From NCBI RefSeq assembly GCF_006542395.2, contig NZ_CP038231.1:372001-436000 (forward strand): DNA of 64,000 nucleotides. Direction: 5' to 3'. The position numbers and the translations under genes were made by a program. The DNA is from Formicincola oecophyllae (GTDB lineage: Bacteria > Pseudomonadota > Alphaproteobacteria > Acetobacterales > Acetobacteraceae). The notes below the pieces were generated by a model. It ran no database searches, was not told where the DNA came from, and saw nothing but the letters and a program-made list of their open reading frames with translations. Positions 57,250-64,000 of the stretch are shown one piece after another; the stretch's first letter is position 1, and every line of letters begins with the position of its first letter.

Positions 57250-58080
57250 TTATTTGCCAGTTTTGCGACGACGGATAATCAGGTTGTCCGTGCGCTTGTT
57301 GGTGCGAGTCTTGTAACCCTTGGTGGGGACACCCCACGGCGTCACAGGGTTACGACCACCTGAAGTGCGGCCTTCACCACCACCATGTGGATGGTCAACT
57401 GGGTTCATGACCACGCCACGGTTGTGGGGACGACGGCCCAGCCAGCGATTACGGCCAGCTTTGCCGAGGTGCTGGTTCATGTTGTCAGGGTTAGAAACGG
57501 CCCCAACAGTCGCCATACATTCACCGCGGACACGGCGCAGCTCCCCTGACTGCAACTTGAGCTGAGCATAGCCAGCGTCCTTGCCAACGAGCTGCGCGTA
57601 AGAGCCAGCAGAACGGGCCAGCTTGCCCCCAGCACCCTGCTTCAGCTCAATGTTGTGGACGATGGTACCAACAGGCATGGAACCCAAGGGCATCGCATTG
57701 CCAGGGCGGACATCAACCTGATGACCGGCCATAATGTTATCGCCAGCTTTCACACGCTGAGGGGCAATGATGTAGGCCAATTCACCGTCTTCATAGCGAA
57801 CAAGGGCGATGAAGGCCGTGCGATTAGGATCGTACTCAATACGTTCCACAGTGCCCGGAACATCAAACTTACGGCGTTTGAAGTCCACAAAACGGTAAGT
57901 GCGCTTGTGCCCGCCGCCACGGAAACGCACCGTGGTACGACCATAGTTGTTGCGGCCACCCGTGGAGTGCTTGCCTTCGGTCAGCGTCTTGACCGGCTTG
58001 CCTTTCCACAGACCGGAGCGGTCGATGAGGACGGTGCCACGGTTGCTGGGCGTCGTCGGATTAAAATGTTTCAGTGCCAT
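57250..58080 (-). CDS. rplB: 50S ribosomal protein L2
   Basis: 276-residue core protein needed for peptidyl-transferase activity and subunit joining. Motifs: [18 protein letters not shown] start region, and the C-terminal [16 protein letters not shown] with the conserved His near 230. Normal length. It lies between rplW and rpsS in the S10 block. Confidence 0.98.
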   Translation of the reverse strand: MALKHFNPTTPSNRGTVLIDRSGLWKGKPVKTLTEGKHSTGGRNNYGRTTVRFRGGGHKRTYRFVDFKRRKFDVPGTVERIEYDPNRTAFIALVRYEDGELAYIIAPQRVKAGDNIMAGHQVDVRPGNAMPLGSMPVGTIVHNIELKQGAGGKLARSAGSYAQLVGKDAGYAQLKLQSGELRRVRGECMATVGAVSNPDNMNQHLGKAGRNRWLGRRPHNRGVVMNPVDHPHGGGEGRTSGGRNPVTPWGVPTKGYKTRTNKRTDNLIIRRRKTGK

Positions 58081-58096
58081 TTGATGGGTCCCGCCG

Positions 58097-58438
58097 TCAG
58101 TCGATCTTGGCGGTCAGGTCAATTGCCTGACCAGGAGCGAGCTCGACATAGGCCTTCTTGACGTCAGAACGACGCCCAGGACGACCTTTGACGCGCTTGA
58201 CCTTACCCTTCTGATTAAGGGTACGGACGCTTTTGACGCTCACGTTGAAGATTTTTTCCACCGCTGTTTTGATCTGCGGCTTAGTCGCATCGCCGGCCAC
58301 ACGAAACACTATGCGGTTCTGTTCCGTGGCGTTGGTGGCTTTTTCAGTGATCAGCGGGTTGCGCAGAACATCGAAAAGACGCGCCTGTGACAGCGAAGCG
58401 GCAGCTTTTTTGGCGTTTCTGACTGGAATGGTGGTCAT
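58097..58438 (-). CDS. rplW: 50S ribosomal protein L23
   Basis: 113-residue exit-site protein that docks trigger factor and [12 protein letters not shown] and the hairpin-forming [20 protein letters not shown] motif are present. Its ATG overlaps the rplD stop as ATGA. The N-terminus is some 15 residues longer than in E. coli. Confidence 0.97.
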   Translation of the reverse strand: MTTIPVRNAKKAAASLSQARLFDVLRNPLITEKATNATEQNRIVFRVAGDATKPQIKTAVEKIFNVSVKSVRTLNQKGKVKRVKGRPGRRSDVKKAYVELAPGQAIDLTAKID

Positions 58439-59052
58439 GCCAGACGCTCCTTCAGACCTTCCAAGGCGGCCTGCGTGACCACCAGGAAGTCATGGTTGAG
58501 AATGTCGTAGACATTGGCACCCATTGTGGGAAGGGCATCAATGCGCGGCAGGTTGGCGATGGCGCGACCAAAGGAGGTATCCACAGCCTGATCAATGATC
58601 AGAGCAGATTTCAGCAGCCCCAGCGCCTGCAGGCGTGTGGCGGCTTCCTTGGTTTTCTGCACCCCTTCAGCCCGGTCCAGCACGACCAGTTTGCCATCAG
58701 CAGCCTTCTGAGAAAGTGCTGACTTCAAACCGAGACGACGCACTTTCTTAGGCAGCTTGAAAGCGTGTGAGCGGCTCACTGGGCCATGAGCAACGCCACC
58801 AGTACGGAACTGGGGGGCACGCAGTGAGCCCTGGCGGGCCGAACCTGTGCCTTTCTGGCGGTAAGGCTTCTTAGTAGTGCCAGAAACAGCGCCCATGCCT
58901 TTGGTGGCATGTGTGCCAGCACGACGCTTAGCCAGCTGCCAGTTCACCACACGCGCCATGATGTCGCGGCGGGGGAGAATACCGAAAATGTCTTCTGCGA
59001 GGCTCACCGAGCCAGCAGTGCCATTGTCGAGAGTTTTGACTTCATGTTCCAT
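58435..59052 (-). CDS. rplD: 50S ribosomal protein L4
   Basis: 205 residues from the ATG at 59052; a GTG at 59061 overlapping the rplC stop is an alternative. It is an exit-tunnel constriction protein which in E. coli also represses the S10 operon. It has [15 protein letters not shown], the tunnel loop, plus [12 protein letters not shown] and the C-terminal N-H-D-F-L-V-V-T. It is coupled to rplW by a 4-bp overlap. Confidence 0.97.
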   Translation of the reverse strand: MEHEVKTLDNGTAGSVSLAEDIFGILPRRDIMARVVNWQLAKRRAGTHATKGMGAVSGTTKKPYRQKGTGSARQGSLRAPQFRTGGVAHGPVSRSHAFKLPKKVRRLGLKSALSQKAADGKLVVLDRAEGVQKTKEAATRLQALGLLKSALIIDQAVDTSFGRAIANLPRIDALPTMGANVYDILNHDFLVVTQAALEGLKERLA

Positions 59053-59057
59053 GTTGG

Positions 59058-59756
59058 TCACTCGGCGGCTCCACCATTGGCAGGGGCCTGGGATGCGGTC
59101 GGATAGGGTGCATCCGCGTGGCGGGCCTTCTTGATTGCATCACGCACGAGAACGTAACCGTTTTTGGCACCTGGGACGGCACCGCGCACCATGATGAGGT
59201 TGCGTTCGGGGTCAACGGCTGCGATCTCAAGGTTCTGGGTTGTCACGCGCTCATCGCCCATGTGACCGGCCATCTTCTTACCCTTGAACACCTTGCCAGG
59301 GTCTTGGCGCTGGCCTGTCGAACCGTGTGAACGGTGGCTGATGGACACGCCATGGGAAGCCTCGAGGCCCCCGAAGTTGTGGCGCTTCATGGCGCCTGCA
59401 AAGCCCTTGCCCTTGCTCTGGCCGGTCACGTCCACTTTCTGGCCTGCAACAAAGTGGGCCACTGAAAGCTGCGTGCCAGCTGGGAGGAGGGCATCCTCTG
59501 AAACGCGGAATTCCACAAGCTTGCGCTTAGGAGCCACGCCGAGTTTGGCAAAGCGGCTGCGGTTAGGTTTGGAGAGGTGCTTGTCCTTGGCAGCGCCAAA
59601 ACCAAGCTGAAGGGCTGTGTAGCCGTCCTTCTCCGTGGTGCGCTGAGCCACCACTTCAAGATCCTCGAGGATCAGGACGGTTACAGGCACATGGGTGCCA
59701 TCGTCCTTAAAAATCCGGGACATACCCAGTTTTTTTGCAATCAATCCGGTGCGCAT
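59058..59756 (-). CDS. rplC: 50S ribosomal protein L3
   Basis: 232 residues from the ATG at 59756 ([14 protein letters not shown]); the longer open frame lies inside rpsJ. It helps shape the peptidyl-transferase centre. [15 protein letters not shown] and the loop [13 protein letters not shown] carry the Gln that is commonly methylated. It has a short Ala/Pro-rich C-terminal tail. It lies 10 bp after rpsJ. Confidence 0.97.
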   Translation of the reverse strand: MRTGLIAKKLGMSRIFKDDGTHVPVTVLILEDLEVVAQRTTEKDGYTALQLGFGAAKDKHLSKPNRSRFAKLGVAPKRKLVEFRVSEDALLPAGTQLSVAHFVAGQKVDVTGQSKGKGFAGAMKRHNFGGLEASHGVSISHRSHGSTGQRQDPGKVFKGKKMAGHMGDERVTTQNLEIAAVDPERNLIMVRGAVPGAKNGYVLVRDAIKKARHADAPYPTASQAPANGGAAE

Positions 59757-59766
59757 CGTCTGGGCC

Positions 59767-60075
59767 TTACAGTTTAATCTCAACGTCAACGCCAGCGGCG
59801 AGGTCGAGCTTCATGAGGGCATCCACGGTCTGCGGAGTCGGTTCCACGATGTCGAGGAGGCGGCGGTGAGTGCGCATCTCGAACTGTTCGCGGCTCTTCT
59901 TGTCCACGTGGGGGGAACGGTTAACCGTGAAACGGGCAATGTGGGTTGGCAGGGGAATCGGGCCACGCACGCGGGCACCGGTTCGTTTGGCAGTGTTAAC
60001 AATCTCACGGGTGCTGTTGTCCAGCACGCGGTGATCATACGCTTTGAGGCGTATGCGGATGTTCTGATCTTCCAT
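59767..60075 (-). CDS. rpsJ: 30S ribosomal protein S10 (NusE)
   Basis: 102 residues from the ATG at 60075, the standard start ([19 protein letters not shown]) and length. It is both a head protein and the NusE partner of NusB in antitermination. The family motif G-P-I-P-L-P-T is present. First gene of the S10 block; the gap to tuf holds a strong hairpin. Confidence 0.97.
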   Translation of the reverse strand: MEDQNIRIRLKAYDHRVLDNSTREIVNTAKRTGARVRGPIPLPTHIARFTVNRSPHVDKKSREQFEMRTHRRLLDIVEPTPQTVDALMKLDLAAGVDVEIKL

Positions 60076-60141
60076 TGGTGTTCGTTTCATCCAGGTTAGA
60101 CAGCCGGGGAGCATCCGGCAGCCGGCGGAGCCGTAACGCAA

Positions 60142-60167
60142 CCCCGGCCGGATTGCTCCGGCCGGGG
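60142..60167 (-). terminator. Strong GC hairpin between tuf and rpsJ
   Basis: A perfect 10-bp stem CCCCGGCCGG / CCGGCCGGGG around loop ATTGCT lies about 25 bases after the tuf stop. On the minus strand it is followed by TTGCGTT rather than a full T-run, so termination would be partial; it may separate tuf from S10 expression. Confidence 0.6.
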
Positions 60168-60193
60168 CTGCACGTCAACAGCTAGAGACGTGA

Positions 60194-61384
<1,191 letters not shown>

Positions 61385-61432
61385 CGTTCTCTCCAAAACC
61401 CTGACCCAAAGGGCCAGAGATCAAACCGGGAA

Positions 61433-61471
61433 CCTCCCCTTACCGCCCTGAAACAGGGCGGGGAAGGGAGG
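61433..61471 (-). repeat. Large hairpin in the rpsG-tuf junction
   Basis: Two 18-base arms (61433-61450 and 61454-61471), paired except for three mismatches, are separated by loop AAA; they include a perfect CCGCCCTG/CAGGGCGG core. No T-run follows. It sits exactly where fusA is found in most str operons. Confidence 0.6.
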
Positions 61472-61496
61472 CTCCACTTTCAATAGCTGGTAGTGG

Positions 61497-61979
<483 letters not shown>

Positions 61980-61987
61980 TTAACTCC

Positions 61988-62359
61988 TTATTTCGGACGC
62001 TTGGCGCCGTAAAGCGAACGGCGCTGACGACGCTTGGCAATGCCCTGGGTATCAAGGACACCGCGCAGGATGTGATAGCGCACGCCCGGAAGATCCTTGA
62101 CGCGACCGCCACGGATAAGGACCACGCTGTGCTCCTGCAGGTTGTGCCCTTCACCGGGGATATAACTCACGACCTCGAACCCGTTGGTCAGGCGCACCTT
62201 GGCAACCTTGCGAAGGGCAGAGTTCGGCTTCTTTGGAGTAACGGTGTAGACGCGTGTGCAAACGCCACGCTTCTGCGGGCATTCCTGAAGCGCGGGAACT
62301 TTGTTCCGCTTCGCAGCCGGCTTACGGCCTTTTGCGATCAACTGGTTGATGGTCGGCAT
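61988..62359 (-). CDS. rpsL: 30S ribosomal protein S12
   Basis: 123-residue decoding-centre protein, target of streptomycin resistance mutations. M-P-T-I-N-Q-L-I, the loop [13 protein letters not shown] (with the Lys of the streptomycin site) and G-V-R-Y-H-I-L-R-G are unmistakable. It is the first gene of the str block and is preceded by a 572-bp gap after rpoC, so it has its own long leader. Confidence 0.98.
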   Translation of the reverse strand: MPTINQLIAKGRKPAAKRNKVPALQECPQKRGVCTRVYTVTPKKPNSALRKVAKVRLTNGFEVVSYIPGEGHNLQEHSVVLIRGGRVKDLPGVRYHILRGVLDTQGIAKRRQRRSLYGAKRPK

Positions 62360-62820
62360 GCGCCCTTCCCAATCCTTAGTCCACTAGTGGCCGGGAGCCC
62401 AATCCCGTCCGTATTGTTAGCCAAAACGACTGGGCCAGGCGTGCCTGTCGCAGTCAAAGCCCCAAGCCTTCCAGAAGCGGGCTCTCCTTCTGGAAGGTAG
62501 CGCAAAACCTCCGGCCTCACTGCCACACCCCAAGGGGTGGCATGACACCGAAGACAATTCGAAAATCCTGGGGCCGTTCCGGGGCCAAAGGGAGCCGGAA
62601 CTGCCTAGGGCGCGCACCCTACGGGTGGCAGGGTGGCAAGTCAAGGGCCTGCGCCGGGTTGTTTTGACAAACCGTTAAGGAGCAGGCGCTTTCCAGGGGG
62701 TGTGCCGTGTCACCCACTGGGAGACTGGGTTTTCCGCACGCACCAGGCTGAATGCCTCTTTATAAGGTAGTTTCCTTGGCAATGCCAGGGGTGGAATGTC
62801 CGGTCTATGCCTTCAATCCA
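62360..62820 (-). promoter_or_regulatory. Long structured upstream region of rpsL
   Basis: No gene I can support lies here. Three hairpins stand in a row: a perfect 11-bp stem CCTTCCAGAAG / CTTCTGGAAGG (62467-62497), GCCAC-A-CCCC / GGGGTGGC (62520-62542), and GTTCCGG / CCGGAAC (62576-62601). A TATAAA on the minus strand at 62759-62764 could be a -10 that puts all three into a ~390-base leader; its -35 is unclear. This is a candidate ribosomal-protein leader or attenuator. Confidence 0.45.
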
Positions 62821-62863
62821 TCAAAACACAAAACCGCGCCCCTTGTGAAAGGGGCACGGCTTT
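62821..62863 (-). terminator. rpoC terminator
   Basis: On the minus strand GCCGTGCCCCTTT, loop CAC, AAGGGGCGCGGTTTTGTGTTTTG: a long stem with one mismatch followed by a T-rich tail. It lies ~70 bases after the rpoC stop and separates rpoBC from the str block. Confidence 0.85.
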
Positions 62864-62931
62864 GCTGCAGAGAGGCATTTTGCCAGCTAGCACAGTCTAT
62901 TTAGTGCGTGCCAGCTGGGCACTGTGCGTTG

Positions 62932-64000
62932 TCAGTTTTCTGTAGAGACAGCGTCAATCACCTTGGTGTGGGCGTTTTCCACAGCAGGGTGTGAGTCTGC
63001 GTCAGCAATTTGCTGCAGACGGCGCATGGCCCCACCAGTGCCGGCTGGAATGAGGCGCCCGACAATGACATTCTCCTTCAACCCACCCAGGGTATCGACC
63101 TTGCCAGAGCTCGCAGCTTCCGTAAGGACACGTGTGGTTTCCTGGAAGGAAGCAGCTGAGATGAAGGACTGAGTTTGCAAGGAAGCCTTGGTAATGCCCT
63201 GCAGGATAGGCATGGCCTTAGCCATTGTACGCCCTGCAGCCTCCAGCTCCCTGTTGACACCCTCGAACTCCACACGATCAACGGTCTCGCCGATGAGCCA
63301 AGTGGAATCACCTGGTTCCAGAACCTCAACTTTCTGCAGCATCTGGCGAACGATCACTTCAATGTGCTTGTCGTTAATCTTCACGCCCTGCAGGCGGTAA
63401 ACATCCTGGATCTCGTTGACGAGGTAGTCGGAGAGGGCTTCCACGCCCATGACTTTAAGGATGTCATGGGGAACACGCGGCCCATCGACCAACGGATCGC
63501 CTTTTTGGACGTAATCCCCCTCCTGAACGGAGATGTGCTTACCTTTCGGGATAAGGTAATCCGTCTGTTCGCCTGTTTCGTCATTTTTGACGATGATGCA
63601 GCGTTTTGCCTTGTAGTCCTTGCCAAACTCGATGCGCCCAGGCCCTTCAGCGATGATGGCATGGTCCTTGGGACGGCGCGCTTCAAACAGCTCAGCCACA
63701 CGTGGCAGACCACCAGTGATGTCGCGTGTTTTGCCACCTTCACGCGGAATGCGCGCCAATACGTCACCAGCATGAACTTCCGCCCCATTATCCACCGAAA
63801 GGATAGAATCAGGGGAAAGGAAGTAGCGGGCTTCATTGCCATTGGCGAGATGAACGAGCTTGCCATCTGGGCCCTGGAGCTGCAGGCGGGGACGCAGGTC
63901 AACGCCCTTAGCAACACCTTTGTTGTCAATGATGATGCGTGACGTCAGGCCTGTGACTTCATCCATCTTCTCAGCCAAGGTCACACCTTCAATGAGGTCC
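62932..64000 (-). CDS. rpoC: RNA polymerase beta' subunit, C-terminal part (cut by the window edge)
   Basis: The last ~355 codons of the catalytic beta' subunit; the gene continues beyond the right edge. Recognisable parts: [19 protein letters not shown] (trigger-loop-adjacent/jaw boundary), [13 protein letters not shown], and [18 protein letters not shown] near the C-terminus. It is followed by a terminator and then the str block, the usual rpoBC-str order. Confidence 0.97.
   Translation of the reverse strand, partial: DLIEGVTLAEKMDEVTGLTSRIIIDNKGVAKGVDLRPRLQLQGPDGKLVHLANGNEARYFLSPDSILSVDNGAEVHAGDVLARIPREGGKTRDITGGLPRVAELFEARRPKDHAIIAEGPGRIEFGKDYKAKRCIIVKNDETGEQTDYLIPKGKHISVQEGDYVQKGDPLVDGPRVPHDILKVMGVEALSDYLVNEIQDVYRLQGVKINDKHIEVIVRQMLQKVEVLEPGDSTWLIGETVDRVEFEGVNRELEAAGRTMAKAMPILQGITKASLQTQSFISAASFQETTRVLTEAASSGKVDTLGGLKENVIVGRLIPAGTGGAMRRLQQIADADSHPAVENAHTKVIDAVSTEN

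Noticed and set aside
63175-63942. 255-codon open frame antisense to rpoC
   Set aside because: Shadow frame of a conserved gene with no independent support.

Overview
This window looks like a chromosomal segment of an acetic acid bacterium (Acetobacteraceae, Alphaproteobacteria). It is GC-rich. It carries a CcrM-type GANTC methyltransferase, a C-minus (non-zinc) S14, an alpha operon without rpsD, adk directly after secY, and a CarA with a helix-turn-helix-like N-terminal domain. An insect-associated genus (Bombella/Parasaccharibacter-like) is a guess from overall character, not a demonstration. I saw no tRNA, rRNA, insertion sequence, CRISPR array or prophage.

Left part (1-20.5 kb), core metabolism and envelope: the start of dnaG and a YqeY-like gene lie on the minus strand, divergent from carA-carB. 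Next come greA, a short AT-rich pair of unknown ORFs behind hemN, msrB, and a small conserved-looking ORF. The gpmI-envC and ctpA-rppH pairs follow, normally neighbours but here separated by a reversed FUSC-family exporter gene. An MsbA-like ABC exporter and a CCA-adding enzyme end this part.

Middle (20.7-45.5 kb), accessory and envelope functions: a tightly packed moxR-DUF58-BatA/DUF4159-GATase-like operon with an ankyrin-repeat secreted protein and a D-2-hydroxyacid dehydrogenase; a translationally coupled rnhB-ccrM pair; an unknown secreted protein with a strong terminator; a GYF-domain membrane protein; a DUF883/CsbD-like stress protein; a complete four-gene RND efflux operon (adaptor, two permeases, lipoprotein outer-membrane channel); an SRAP/YedK DNA-protein crosslink sensor with an apparently leaderless promoter; and a 42-residue Cys-rich membrane microprotein.

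Right part (45.6-64 kb), all minus strand: the translation supercluster, read in transcription order from the right edge: rpoC (3' end), rpsL, rpsG, tuf, the S10 block (rpsJ to rpsQ), the spc block (rplN to secY, adk) and the alpha block (rpsM, rpsK, rpoA, rplQ), closed by a clear terminator. fusA is missing from its usual place between rpsG and tuf; a strong hairpin lies there instead. Several other gene boundaries in the cluster also hold strong hairpins, and rpsL has a long structured upstream region.

The most interesting signals are: (1) two identical dyads, TGGGAA-N5-TTCCCA, 55 bp apart before carA, one inside the apparent promoter spacer, next to a CarA fused to a DNA-binding-like domain, which suggests autoregulation of pyrimidine/arginine precursor synthesis; (2) the leaderless SRAP promoter with a perfect operator-like palindrome; (3) the Cys-rich microprotein; (4) a G10 tract in hemN; (5) the fusA-less str operon and its structured leader.
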